From: Bacteroidota bacterium
GTDB lineage: Bacteria > Bacteroidota > Bacteroidia > Chitinophagales > Chitinophagaceae
DNA length: 64,000 nucleotides
Reading direction: 5' to 3'
NCBI GenBank assembly: GCA_023423405.1
Contig: JAFAFR010000037.1
Coordinates: 124,001-188,000 of the forward strand
Below, one piece after another: positions 8,523 through 18,092 of the stretch (within the stretch, counting starts at the first letter, position 1; each line of letters starts with the position of its first letter). A program made the position numbers and the translations under genes. A model generated the notes under the pieces. The model was not told where the DNA came from, searched no databases, and saw nothing but the letters and a program-made list of their open reading frames with translations.

Positions 8523-9041
8523 TTACTGCCTGGAACGATTGACTGCTACTAACTGATTCTTAATTATGCTCCCGTCAAGATACTTGTCAAATCTATCAGT
8601 TTCAGAAGTGTTCTCTGTTTCCATTACATCGGTGACGATTTGCAGTATCATATTTGCAGATGCGTCTGACCGTTGATAATTTGCTTCATTCGTTCCTTTT
8701 GCCGGATCAAAATCATTTGGTGTAATTATCACATTGTCGGCAACACCTTCTGCCGCTGGATATTTTAAAGCAGGACACAAAATAGAAAGCGTGTCTCCGG
8801 TTTGTAAGTTTACCACAATAATTTGTGAATAGTAGATGGTCTCCTTGTCGTTATCTTTTGAACCAGAAAACGCGAGAAGTCTCACTCGCGTATCTGACTG
8901 AATACGCGACGTATCATTATCAAAGTTACTAAGCGGAAGATATTCTATATTTTGGTCGTGAGTTGTCCTGCATGAAATAAGGACTGTTAGAAGCACTAGA
9001 GAAGCAATTAATTTTGACACTTTTATTCTTTTTGCTGGCAA
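8523..9041 (-). CDS. Putative lipoprotein of unknown function (172 aa)
   Basis: The N-terminus KLIASLVLLTVLISC is a lipoprotein signal with lipobox LISC. The rest is polar, Asp/Asn-rich, and matches no family I know. The start is a TTG (9041) or, more likely, the GTG at 9020, which puts the lipid-bearing Cys at residue 17. It is the first of three leftward genes, all lacking ATG starts at the coupled position, and is AT-richer than the flanking core genes. Confidence 0.55.
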   Translation of the reverse strand: MPAKRIKVSKLIASLVLLTVLISCRTTHDQNIEYLPLSNFDNDTSRIQSDTRVRLLAFSGSKDNDKETIYYSQIIVVNLQTGDTLSILCPALKYPAAEGVADNVIITPNDFDPAKGTNEANYQRSDASANMILQIVTDVMETENTSETDRFDKYLDGSIIKNQLVAVNRSRQ

Positions 9042-9155
9042 ATAGTTTATGCGGGGCTAAGATAGGGTATTGGCAAAAACTCCAACCCACACCGAAAGCG
9101 GAAATATTTTTCTTGCCGTAAGCAATGTTATTCGTTTATAACACTGTGGCAGATT

Positions 9156-10604
9156 TCATTCTTCCCTTTGTTTTAATGTATTGTTACCTACTACGTATGC
9201 ATAAACCGAAGCAGGAAAATAAGCAAGCTGTACCTCTCTCAGGCTGATTTGTTGTTCTTTGTCGATTGTTGTTACCACTGCGGCGTGCAGGTTATTGTTG
9301 CCGCAAAACTCCAACAGGCTTTTTAATTCGTTTGGCTTCTCCAGGTAGCGGTTGCTCCATTTGATTTCCAGGGTCCAGGTTGGCTTTCGCTGCAGGCTGT
9401 CGAGGTTTACGAGATCTACCTCACCCTCGCTGCGCCCCTGTTTCCAGCGGGCATAGCGCAGGTTCAGGTTGTCGCGGTGCATCCACTGGGCGATGATCGC
9501 CGTTTCCACCATATTACCGGCTTCGTCGTCGGTGGCAGCTATGGGTGAAAACAAAGCCGTGCGCAGGGAAGGGTTAGTGAGATAAATTTTATAGGCCGTA
9601 GTCCGTTTAAAGGAACTTGCTTTTTCATCTACCTTGTGCAATACTTTAATCAGAAAGGCCGACTCCAGGTATTCCAGGTATCTTTTCAATAAAGCCTTAT
9701 CCAGTCCGCTATCCTTACTGAGTTTTTCGGGTGAGAACTCCTTACCGGAATGGTAAGCCAGGTGTGCAAAAAAGCGATACAACTCCTGCACGTCCTTTAT
9801 GCCATAGAGGGCGGGCAGGTCTCTCAGCAAAACCTTATCTATAATATCGTTGCGGATAAAGCGCGACATATTTTCTTTGATGCCATCTGCAAAAATCACT
9901 TCGGGGTAACCGCCGTAGTTGATGTAATGGAAGAACAACTCATTCAATTGCTTGATATCTACGGCGGAATAGAAAGGAAGCTTTTTTCCGTCGTAATCCA
10001 GCTCCGTTGGTTTTAGCAGGTGGGTGAGTTGTTGCAGGTGCAGGAATTCCTGGAACGTTAAGGGGGGCAGCAGAAAATCGGTAAATCTTCCGGCGCCGCT
10101 CTCGGTGCTCTTTGCCTGCATTGCAGCGGCAGCGGAACCGGTTACGACAAACTTTGTTGCGGGATAGCTGTCAACCATCACTTTGAGATGCCGTTCCCAG
10201 TCGCGCAGGTATTGTATCTCGTCAAAAAAAACAAAACAGCCATCAGCGGTATCGCCGCCGGAAGCCAGCACCGACTCCTTTAATAAATCTTCTAAGGATA
10301 GGTTGATGTAAATGGGATTGTCTATGCCGATGTAAAAGACTTTTCTTGGTGATGCTGCCTGCTCTGATATCAGTGCATCTATGGCATGGTGCATCATTAC
10401 GGTTTTTCCCACGCGCCGGGGCCCTACCACGATCACAGCCCGCCTGATGGACTTGTCTGCCAGCAGTGGGTAGAACTGTTTAAAATACAATCGCCGGGGC
10501 AAATCCCTGATGCCGGCAGCGGCTGTTCCCGACTCCCACCAGGGGTTTTCGAAGCGCAGGCGCTCCTGGATTTTCTCCCTGGGAATAGTGTAGGAATTTT
10601 TCAA
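9156..10604 (-). CDS. AAA/DUF4143-type ATP-binding protein
   Basis: Archaeal-type ATPase of the AAA_14 + DUF4143 family: Walker A GPRRVGKT at residues 61-68, Walker B with FVFFDEIQY near 123-131, sensor-like VVTGSAAAAM, and a C-terminal restriction-endonuclease-like DUF4143 part with VDLVN and WTLEIKWSN. Members are frequent, often multi-copy and mobile in Bacteroidota; their biological role is unresolved. The open frame extends to 10799, but the first 65 residues look like untranslated AT-rich leader, so I place the start at TTG 10604 (482 aa). The last 126 bp recur at 20240-20365. Confidence 0.8.
   Translation of the reverse strand: MKNSYTIPREKIQERLRFENPWWESGTAAAGIRDLPRRLYFKQFYPLLADKSIRRAVIVVGPRRVGKTVMMHHAIDALISEQAASPRKVFYIGIDNPIYINLSLEDLLKESVLASGGDTADGCFVFFDEIQYLRDWERHLKVMVDSYPATKFVVTGSAAAAMQAKSTESGAGRFTDFLLPPLTFQEFLHLQQLTHLLKPTELDYDGKKLPFYSAVDIKQLNELFFHYINYGGYPEVIFADGIKENMSRFIRNDIIDKVLLRDLPALYGIKDVQELYRFFAHLAYHSGKEFSPEKLSKDSGLDKALLKRYLEYLESAFLIKVLHKVDEKASSFKRTTAYKIYLTNPSLRTALFSPIAATDDEAGNMVETAIIAQWMHRDNLNLRYARWKQGRSEGEVDLVNLDSLQRKPTWTLEIKWSNRYLEKPNELKSLLEFCGNNNLHAAVVTTIDKEQQISLREVQLAYFPASVYAYVVGNNTLKQREE
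9158..9283 (-). repeat. 126-bp direct repeat, copy A (3' end of the DUF4143 ATPase gene)
   Basis: Aligned by eye without gaps to 20240-20365 with 7 mismatches (about 94% identity). Both copies have the same orientation and lie 11.1 kb apart, on either side of the sulfatase/Sus locus. Confidence 0.95.
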
Positions 10605-11000
10605 GATTGTCCTTATTTTATATAAAAGTATAAAATAAGATGTAAAATATATCCTTATTTTTACATTATGTGTGAAATAGAGGAATATTTTGCTTTTTTT
10701 GGTCTTATTTTGTGCAAAAACCCGGGCTTCTGCGCTCCTATTACAATAGCTTTTCCTTCTACGGGCATGCCAGCCGGGAATATTTTGCCTGTCACCCAAC
10801 AGTTAGAAGCTAAAAAGGCAGTGGCCCTATGAGCCGTGCCTAAGCCACTGGGCAACCCATCTCGTGTGTTCTGATTTCACCGGTTAGCTTCGGGCAAAAT
10901 TGTCTTTGGCGATGACCAAAGAGCAGAAGATGTTTGTTTTTATTCATAAATGGCAGCAGAGTGGGTTGATCCGATATACAAGGATTTCCTGGAGCGCTGA
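10605..11000. other. Intergenic stretch without a convincing gene
   Basis: The first about 70 bp are very AT-rich and hold several TTATTTTA-like boxes that could promote the ATPase gene on the minus strand. The remainder has normal composition. At 10914 a short frame on the plus strand (MTKEQKMFVFIHKWQQSGL) resembles the N-terminus of IS66 accessory proteins, but it soon loses similarity. Confidence 0.4.
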
Positions 11001-11225
11001 CTATCGGCCACGGCCTTCACCCGTTATATAAGGCTGCGCCGTGCGGCGGTGTTGTTGCTGACCACCGGCATCAATATCAACCAGGCGGCTTTCCAGGTAG
11101 GCATCAACGATGTAAAATATTTCCGCAAACAGTTCAAGAAACTATTCGGCCTGACGCCTTCGGCCTATATCCGCACCTACAAACACAGTTTCGACAATAC
11201 GAAGAACAGTCTGCCTCCTGCTTAG
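11001..11225 (+). pseudogene. Relic of an AraC-family regulator (C-terminal HTH only)
   Basis: From 11001 to the TAG at 11223-11225 the frame encodes about 74 residues without a plausible start. The middle matches the second helix-turn-helix of AraC proteins: AAFQVGINDVKYFRKQFKK, then FGLTPSAYIRTYK. A stop lies at 10998 in this frame and the first HTH is missing, so the gene is truncated and dead. It may once have regulated the neighbouring sulfatase locus. Confidence 0.7.
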
Positions 11226-11247
11226 TGCGTGCACAAACCTGCGGCCT

Positions 11248-12672
11248 TTATTTCTTCAGCGCATGAAACGGAAAGATCGCCGATTCCACATGCGATGACT
11301 CCATGATCTTTGTCAGCTCTTTTACCAGTTTAGGATTTTCTGCAGCCAGGTTGTTTTTCTCCTGCGGGTCAGTGGCGAGATCGTACAGTTCCAAAGTTGT
11401 AGCCGACTCATTGAATACATTCAGGCGGATGGCCTTCCAGTTGCCTTTTCTAACGGCCTGTCTTCCCCCGTTTTCATGAAACTCCCAGTAGAGATATTTA
11501 TGCGTTACCTGTTTCTTACCGGTAAGCTCCGGTAAAAAGGAAATGCCGTCTGTCGGGCCGGCCAGCTTTGCGCCGGTAATCGCTGCCAGTGTGGGCATGA
11601 TATCCCAGAAAGCACCGACGAATCCGCTGGTTGAGCCCGGTTTAATTTTGCCTGGCCAGCGGGCGATGAAGGGTTCCCTGATGCCGCCTTCATACAAATC
11701 TCTTTTAACACCGCGCAGGCCACCTGCGCTGTTGAAGAAGGCAGGATCGGCCCCGCCCTCTACATGCGGCCCGTTGTCGCTGGTGAAAATCACCAGGGTA
11801 TTGTTGTCGAGATCGAGTTGTTTCAACAAAGCCATCACTTCCCCAACGTAGGCATCCAGCCGGCTGACCATAGCCGCGAAAGTGGCATGGGGAAGGGCCT
11901 GCGATGTATACCCTCCCTTTTTTGCCCTGGGGCCATAATCATTCCCGTTGTATGCCTGTTCCGGGAATTTGTTTTTATACGACTGCAGGATGCTGTCATC
12001 GGGTACCAGCAATTCAGCATGCGGAAGCGTATAGGTTAAGAATAACGCAAATGGTGCCTGCCGGTGTTCGCTGATGAACGCCAATGCTTTTTGCTGAATG
12101 AGGTCTTCTGCGTAAACAGCAGGCGCCTGGAGATTTTCGTTGCCGGGTAAATCTACCCGCTTGTCATTGTCCCACAAGTGGGTGGGATAATAACGGTGCG
12201 CCAGCAATTGGCAATTGTATCCGTAAAACGCATCAAAACCCTGGCGGAGCGGATCGCCTGAACTGCCCACAGGTCCCAATCCCCATTTCCCGAAAACACC
12301 GGTTGTATATCCCGCCTGTTGAACAAGTTTGCCAAGTGTGAAACTATTATCGGGAAGCGGTTGCTGACCCTCCGGGTCCACTTCTTTATTACCGCGAATA
12401 AAAGTGTGACCCGTATGGAGGCCCGTCATCAATGATGCGCGTGATGGTGCGCATACCGATGTGCCGGCATAAAACTGTGTGAATTTCATGCCTTCATTGG
12501 CCAGCCGGGTAATATTCGGCGTGTGAATTTTCTGTTGACCATAGGGTGCTATATCACCATAGCCCAAATCATCTGCCATAATAAAAACAATATTTGGCTT
12601 TTGATTTTTTGGCTGGGCGAAACTTATCATACCCGGCATACAGGCCAGCAGCACGAGCAGTTTTTTTGACAT
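11248..12672 (-). CDS. Arylsulfatase (S1 family), secreted
   Basis: Hydrolyses sulfate esters, here probably from a glycan imported by the adjacent SusC/SusD pair. 474 aa with a signal peptide (to about residue 20). Calcium-binding Asp34-Asp35 sit in IMADDLGYGD; the catalytic Cys74 in SVCAPSRASLMTG must be converted to formylglycine, and the CxPSR motif is intact. TSDNGPHVEGG supplies further metal ligands. It needs a sulfatase-maturating enzyme, which is not in this window. It is the last gene of the sigma-FecR-SusC-SusD-sulfatase series, 18 nt after susD. Confidence 0.94.
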   Translation of the reverse strand: MSKKLLVLLACMPGMISFAQPKNQKPNIVFIMADDLGYGDIAPYGQQKIHTPNITRLANEGMKFTQFYAGTSVCAPSRASLMTGLHTGHTFIRGNKEVDPEGQQPLPDNSFTLGKLVQQAGYTTGVFGKWGLGPVGSSGDPLRQGFDAFYGYNCQLLAHRYYPTHLWDNDKRVDLPGNENLQAPAVYAEDLIQQKALAFISEHRQAPFALFLTYTLPHAELLVPDDSILQSYKNKFPEQAYNGNDYGPRAKKGGYTSQALPHATFAAMVSRLDAYVGEVMALLKQLDLDNNTLVIFTSDNGPHVEGGADPAFFNSAGGLRGVKRDLYEGGIREPFIARWPGKIKPGSTSGFVGAFWDIMPTLAAITGAKLAGPTDGISFLPELTGKKQVTHKYLYWEFHENGGRQAVRKGNWKAIRLNVFNESATTLELYDLATDPQEKNNLAAENPKLVKELTKIMESSHVESAIFPFHALKK

Positions 12673-12690
12673 ATACTTTTATTGACCAGG

Positions 12691-14679
12691 TTATTTTGTT
12701 GGTGTGGGCCAACCGGGATTATTAGGTCCGAGATTGGGATTGAGCAACAGTTGATCGGTCGGTATGCAATAAAGATAATACTGATCTTTCCAGCCCAGGC
12801 CATTGACCACCGGATCGGGATAACGGTACAGGTAACCAGGTTCACCATTCTTGCGCGGCTCTGCACCCGGGAGGTCTATCACCTGGTAAGCATTGAGGTA
12901 GTTGCTCTCCGGTGCAGTGGCAGCCACGGGCAGCCACATCCCGTAATACTGACGGTTCACATACCATTTGGCACAATTCCACCGGCGTACGTCGTAGAAG
13001 CCAAAGCCCTCTCCCATTAGTTCAACCATGCGTTCCCTGCGGATCTCCCACAATACGGGATCTATCCTGGTGCCAGCATCATCTGCGCCCCTGTTTGGAT
13101 CGAAATTGCCGTCAATATTTCCTGCCGTCATATTGGCGACGCCTGCGCGGGCCCTCAATTTGTTGATGGAATTATCGGCGACGGCCTGGTCAAACTGCCC
13201 AATTTCCCATTTGCACTCCGCATAATTCAACAACACTTCCTCGATTTTGAATATGGGCAGGTCTGAATTCGTGGTAGCGGCATTCCCGTTCTGTTCCCAG
13301 GTGGCAAAGAATTTCCAGAGAAAGAACCCGGTATTGGAAACCTGGAAAGCCACACCGCCATTGGCTGCTTCCAGGTGAGGACTGAAATTCAGCACAGAGT
13401 TACCCCAGTTCTGAACGGGCAGCCGCTTCATGCCCCTTGTGATGTCGCCACCTACAGGTACCGAACTGCCCTGCGTATTGTTTGCGCCCATGAGATCAAT
13501 GTATTCACGATCCTGTGGGTTATCTGTAAATTTCCAGTTGCCATCTGCCGGCAGGCCAGGAACTACTATGCCGCCGCTGGCTGATTTCGCCAACACTTTG
13601 AATGGCGGCTGCACAACATGGTACAACCGGGGATCGCGGTTCCTGAACACTTCATATGGTGTTTTATCGCCGGCATAGAACGTAGAGTTGCTGATCGTAT
13701 TACCGTCTTTGCAGAGGTACATGTCAACGGTTGCCTTGGGCATTTCTCCATCGGACGCATTGATGTGTTCATAATCGGAAAAACGGGAAGTGGTCAGGGG
13801 ATAACTCTGTTCCCGGTACAAAATGATCCCGGGAACGCCTTTAAGACTCGGTGTCGTCCACAATTCTCCATATCCTGCTGCAGGCACAAGGGCATTCGAA
13901 GTGTTCTTGTCGTTACCCATATACAGGTTGGGATACTTTGCAATCAATGGCTCGGAATACTGGATACAAGCGGCGAAATATTTGTCATAATCGCCGAGGT
14001 TATGGTATTTCCGCCAGGTTCCTTCCCGCAGTGCGAAGCGAGAGATCGCTGCGCGCACCACGTCGCCGTTGATGGTATTGTTCCCGTCGCTTTTGCCATC
14101 AATATTGGCCTCTGCCCAGATCAGTCGCGCCAGCACGCTATCGGCCACCGTCTTCCGGGCAATACGGGGTCCCATATTTGCGGATGTCGTATCGTTCAAC
14201 ACCTGGTTCACCCAGGGAACATCATTGAAACGGTCGATCAGCTCCATATACCAGAAAGAATGAAAGAAATAACCGACAGCTTTCCAGTGGGTCGCTTCTT
14301 CCGGGCTCAGCACACCATCGTTGAGATGTGAAAGCATGATATTGATCCTGCGGATATAGGTAAAATTCCAGCCATTCCCCGTCGTTGCCGGAACGACGGT
14401 CTGGTTCTGGTACGGATTCTGCCTGCCCCGGAATCCCAGGTATCCGGCATAGGAATCCCCAATATAAGTGGACCCTACACCTGTGCTGTTGGGCGAGGTC
14501 CGGATGGTGACATCTGAGAACATCCCGTAGCAGGGCCACATGAACTGTTGATAATTGTCGTAGGACAAAAACGCGGTCTCTTCCGTAAGGCTGGTCCTGG
14601 GTATTTTATCCAGGAAGTCTTTGCTGCAGGAGAAAAGCATTGTGCTGGCAAGTATGGTAAGAAAAGTTACTTTTTTCAT
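12691..14679 (-). CDS. SusD/RagB-family nutrient-binding outer-membrane lipoprotein
   Basis: Surface lid protein that binds glycans and closes the SusC channel. 662 aa with lipobox MLFSC (Cys18) and the usual CSKDFLDKIPR start of mature SusD proteins. The TPR-like helical core is visible throughout; the C-terminus carries the RRERMVELMGEGFGFYDVRRW segment typical of RagB/SusD. It lies 18 nt from the SusC gene upstream and 18 nt from the sulfatase gene downstream, so the three are surely co-transcribed. Confidence 0.95.
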   Translation of the reverse strand: MKKVTFLTILASTMLFSCSKDFLDKIPRTSLTEETAFLSYDNYQQFMWPCYGMFSDVTIRTSPNSTGVGSTYIGDSYAGYLGFRGRQNPYQNQTVVPATTGNGWNFTYIRRINIMLSHLNDGVLSPEEATHWKAVGYFFHSFWYMELIDRFNDVPWVNQVLNDTTSANMGPRIARKTVADSVLARLIWAEANIDGKSDGNNTINGDVVRAAISRFALREGTWRKYHNLGDYDKYFAACIQYSEPLIAKYPNLYMGNDKNTSNALVPAAGYGELWTTPSLKGVPGIILYREQSYPLTTSRFSDYEHINASDGEMPKATVDMYLCKDGNTISNSTFYAGDKTPYEVFRNRDPRLYHVVQPPFKVLAKSASGGIVVPGLPADGNWKFTDNPQDREYIDLMGANNTQGSSVPVGGDITRGMKRLPVQNWGNSVLNFSPHLEAANGGVAFQVSNTGFFLWKFFATWEQNGNAATTNSDLPIFKIEEVLLNYAECKWEIGQFDQAVADNSINKLRARAGVANMTAGNIDGNFDPNRGADDAGTRIDPVLWEIRRERMVELMGEGFGFYDVRRWNCAKWYVNRQYYGMWLPVAATAPESNYLNAYQVIDLPGAEPRKNGEPGYLYRYPDPVVNGLGWKDQYYLYCIPTDQLLLNPNLGPNNPGWPTPTK

Positions 14680-14697
14680 GCTGGTAACATTTTGTAA

Positions 14698-17600
14698 TTA
14701 GAGCGTCAAACTGAGGCCCAATGAGGTGGTGCGATAAGCCGGGTAAGTCCAGTTGAGTGTTTCCGGATCAAAACCTTTCGGCAGGTTGCTGAAAGTAGCC
14801 AGGTTCTCCACGCTGATGAACACACGAAAAGCCGACAAATGTGCTTTGTGCATCCAGGCGCCGGAAAGGCTATAGGCCAGTGTCACATTCTTGACACGCA
14901 TATAGGCCACGTTGGTCAGGTACTTGTCGGAGACCCTTGTATTGGACCCGGGCGCCGATGAGCCGTTGATGTTGTAAATACGCGGCAATTGTGCGCTGGG
15001 ATTCTGTGCGGAGTAGTCTCCATTGGCAGGGTCTTTCGGTTTCCAGTAGTCCAGCTGGTTGTAGAATACAGGTGTGAAAAGATCGTTGCCACTAAAGGGG
15101 AAATATGCAGTATTGCCCAGCCAGTAATCGCGCTTACCCACGCCCTGGATCATGGCAGAGAGATCAAAACCCCTGTAGCTCACGCCAAGGTTGGCGCCAT
15201 ACTGGTAGCGGGGCATTGTATTGCCGATAACTTTTCTGTCGCCGGGATCATTAGCCGTATTTCCACCAGGCGTGATCAGGTTGGAAGTACCGTCTGCATC
15301 ACTCAGGTTTTTGAATTTCAGGTCGCCTGGACGAAGAATAGTTGTGTACCCCTGGATGCCGGTTACTTCCGGCTTCAGTTGCCAGTTGGTGGTATTCACA
15401 AAATCGTCGGCTGTATAATAGCCATCGGCCAGGTATCCCCATATCTCACCCAGGTGCTGTCCGGTGTAATAAGCCTGCGTGCCGCTGCCGAGAATTTTGG
15501 AATTGTTGTTGTAATTGGTGATCACAGAATTGTAGTCGGTCAGGTTCACACCAACACGGTAAGTAACAGGGCCTATCTTGTCGCGCCAGTTTAATATAAG
15601 CTCCCATCCTCTCACGCGCATATCTGCTGTATTCTGGAAAGGCGCTTCTGCGCCCACAACGCCCGGCAACTGAAAGCCCGGCGCCAGCATGCCGATGGTA
15701 TTGCGCTCATACCAGTCGAATGACCCCGAAAAGCGCGATTTCAGCAGGGCAAAATCAATCCCGATATTGGTGGACTTTACCGTTTCCCAGGTAAAGTCGC
15801 TGCTGACCAGTGCCGGCATCCCGATGGTGGTTACCAGGGCGCCGTTGTTCAGCCAGTTGGTGGCGCTGGCGGTCCAGGGACCCACAGACATCGTGGGATT
15901 GTATTTATAGGCATCGATGTTCTGATTGCCGATACTGCCCCAGGATGCGCGCAGTTTCAGGTCATTGATCCAGTGGACATCTTTCAGGAAAGCTTCGCGG
16001 TTGATGTTCCAGCCAACAGAAACAGAGGGAAAGAATCCATAACGGTTTCCGGCCGGGAACTTGGAAGAGCCGTCATAACGTCCGTTGGCTTCGAGCAGGT
16101 ACTTGTTGCGAAAACTATAATTCACCCGGAAAAATCCGCCGGTGATACCATATTCCGTATAACTGTCAACCGGATTTTTATCGCCTGTAGCACCTGCCAT
16201 AGATGGAACCGTGGTGGAGGTCTGCTGTTTTACCTGGACCCACAGATCTTCATAGTAGCTGGATTCTTTGTTGAAACCAGCCATCACCCTGAAGTTGTGA
16301 TCACCGAAGCTCCTGGTATAGTTGCCATACAGGTTGATGGCATTGTAGTTGATGAAATTGTGATCCTTCGTGTACACATCCACGGTAGGGAAAACACTCA
16401 CACTTTTCTGGATACTGGTATAAGGCTGCTGGCCCGTATAATAATCGTAACGTACATCCGATTTGTTGTAAGTATATTCCAGCACTGCTTCAAATCCTTT
16501 AAACGGCTTGAAGATGGACTTGGTGAATATGCGCGGTGTTGCGGTATTGGTCGTTTGCAGGCCGGCATATTTCATCGTATTCAGCGGGGTGTTGATGGGA
16601 TAGTCGGCTGACAATCCGTAGACATCTGCCGGAATGATGCCTTCTGGCGTATACGAGAGCAGGCGAAGCGTAAACAGGCCGCCCGAGGTTTCTACACCGG
16701 GAAGTGTTCTCTTGCTGGTGGCCAGCATGATATCAGCTTCCTGTGTGAACCAGGAAGTAACTTCGGCGGAGAGATAGGACGAAATATTGTAACGGTTGTA
16801 CTTGTCTTTGTTCAGTACCATAGGGCCGTCCTGGCTGGTGAGGCCCGCAGAGAGCCGGTAACGGATCTTATCGGAAGCACCGGCGATAGAGAAATTGTGG
16901 GACTGCATGAAGCTGTTTTCAACAATCTGCGCATAGGGGTCACGCTCCCGGAGATAATAGGCTTTGTCGTCTGTCGCTTTATAGATGCCGTCTCCTTCAA
17001 TGGTTAACGATGAGGGATCTCCTTTGTACTGGTCAAGGTAACCCAGCCAGTCGGAAACATTCTGTCCGTCTGCCCAATAGGTAGCGCCATAACCCGCTTC
17101 CTGGTACATCCTGAAATAGTCGGTAAGGGATGCCTGCCGGGGAAGGTTGATCGCGTGCTGGCTGGAAAAATTGTTGTTGTAGTTGATGGTGGTGCGGGAG
17201 CCTGACTTTGGCTTTTTGGTGGTAACCAGCACAACGCCGTAAGCGCCTCTCGCTCCGTAGATCGCCGTGGAAGCCGCGTCTTTGAGCACAGATACGGATT
17301 CGATATCATCCGGGTTCAGCATGTTGATATCACCCGGCACGTTATCGATCAGCACCAGGGGAGCTACAGCACCCCCGTAGCTGCCATCGGAATTGGCAGT
17401 ACCCACCGTAAAAGCACCCCGGATCTGCAGGGATTTTGACTGCCCCACCTGGTTATTGCCGGTAACCAATAATCCCGGGACGGTCCCCTGTAAAGCGGCG
17501 CCTACATTGATGACCGGCCTGTTCCCCAGCACCTCGCTCATCTTTACTGTTGATATGGCACCCGTAACATCCTGCTTCTTCTGCGTGCCAAAACCAACAA

Positions 17601-17955
17601 CCACTACATCGGTAAGGTTGCTGGCAGCGCTGGTCATCGACACCAGCATGGAGATCGTCTGACCCTCTTTGAGATTGTAGCCGGTAACAGATTGGGACTG
17701 GTAGCTGACATGCGAAAACACAAAGTTGTAGTCGCCGGGAAGCAAATCCGTAAACCTGAATTTTCCCAAGCTGTCGGTGACCGTGTTTTTGACAGGTTTA
17801 TCCTTCCGCATGGCCTGGACAGTAACGCCGCCGAGTGGGCGGCTTTTTTCATCACTTACTATGCCGGTAGCACCGCTCTGGCTGTAAGATGAAAATGACA
17901 AAAGGGCGAGTACCAGGAACGTCAGCCCTTTTTTAAAAGCAGTTTGGTTTGTCAT
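14698..17955 (-). CDS. SusC/RagA-family TonB-dependent outer-membrane transporter
   Basis: 1085 aa. Signal peptide to about residue 25, carboxypeptidase-regulatory-like domain about 26-110, then the plug with VVVVGFGTQKKQDVTGAIS, PLVLIDNVPG and the SVLKDAASTAIYGARGAYG signature. A 22-strand barrel ends in TTSLGLSLTL with the hydrophobic C-terminal residue pattern of barrels. No STN signalling domain precedes the carboxypeptidase-like domain, although sigma and FecR genes lie directly upstream. The 137-bp gap to fecR (17956-18092) probably holds the promoter used by the ECF sigma factor; I see no standard box there. Confidence 0.95.
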   Translation of the reverse strand: MTNQTAFKKGLTFLVLALLSFSSYSQSGATGIVSDEKSRPLGGVTVQAMRKDKPVKNTVTDSLGKFRFTDLLPGDYNFVFSHVSYQSQSVTGYNLKEGQTISMLVSMTSAASNLTDVVVVGFGTQKKQDVTGAISTVKMSEVLGNRPVINVGAALQGTVPGLLVTGNNQVGQSKSLQIRGAFTVGTANSDGSYGGAVAPLVLIDNVPGDINMLNPDDIESVSVLKDAASTAIYGARGAYGVVLVTTKKPKSGSRTTINYNNNFSSQHAINLPRQASLTDYFRMYQEAGYGATYWADGQNVSDWLGYLDQYKGDPSSLTIEGDGIYKATDDKAYYLRERDPYAQIVENSFMQSHNFSIAGASDKIRYRLSAGLTSQDGPMVLNKDKYNRYNISSYLSAEVTSWFTQEADIMLATSKRTLPGVETSGGLFTLRLLSYTPEGIIPADVYGLSADYPINTPLNTMKYAGLQTTNTATPRIFTKSIFKPFKGFEAVLEYTYNKSDVRYDYYTGQQPYTSIQKSVSVFPTVDVYTKDHNFINYNAINLYGNYTRSFGDHNFRVMAGFNKESSYYEDLWVQVKQQTSTTVPSMAGATGDKNPVDSYTEYGITGGFFRVNYSFRNKYLLEANGRYDGSSKFPAGNRYGFFPSVSVGWNINREAFLKDVHWINDLKLRASWGSIGNQNIDAYKYNPTMSVGPWTASATNWLNNGALVTTIGMPALVSSDFTWETVKSTNIGIDFALLKSRFSGSFDWYERNTIGMLAPGFQLPGVVGAEAPFQNTADMRVRGWELILNWRDKIGPVTYRVGVNLTDYNSVITNYNNNSKILGSGTQAYYTGQHLGEIWGYLADGYYTADDFVNTTNWQLKPEVTGIQGYTTILRPGDLKFKNLSDADGTSNLITPGGNTANDPGDRKVIGNTMPRYQYGANLGVSYRGFDLSAMIQGVGKRDYWLGNTAYFPFSGNDLFTPVFYNQLDYWKPKDPANGDYSAQNPSAQLPRIYNINGSSAPGSNTRVSDKYLTNVAYMRVKNVTLAYSLSGAWMHKAHLSAFRVFISVENLATFSNLPKGFDPETLNWTYPAYRTTSLGLSLTL

Positions 17956-18092
17956 TGTCGGTGAATTATACAGTATGACCTAATGCTGGTAATACGCGGA
18001 CCAGAACGGTGTATCCGTAACCGATTCAGGTTTTTTTGAAAGATTTTTGTGCACCCGGCAGAAGTGTTCAGGCAGGATACGGGAAAGCGGTG

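Noticed and set aside
10661..10855. 64-codon minus-strand frame upstream of the ATPase
   Set aside because: No recognised domain, no start context, and it is part of the AT-rich leader region.
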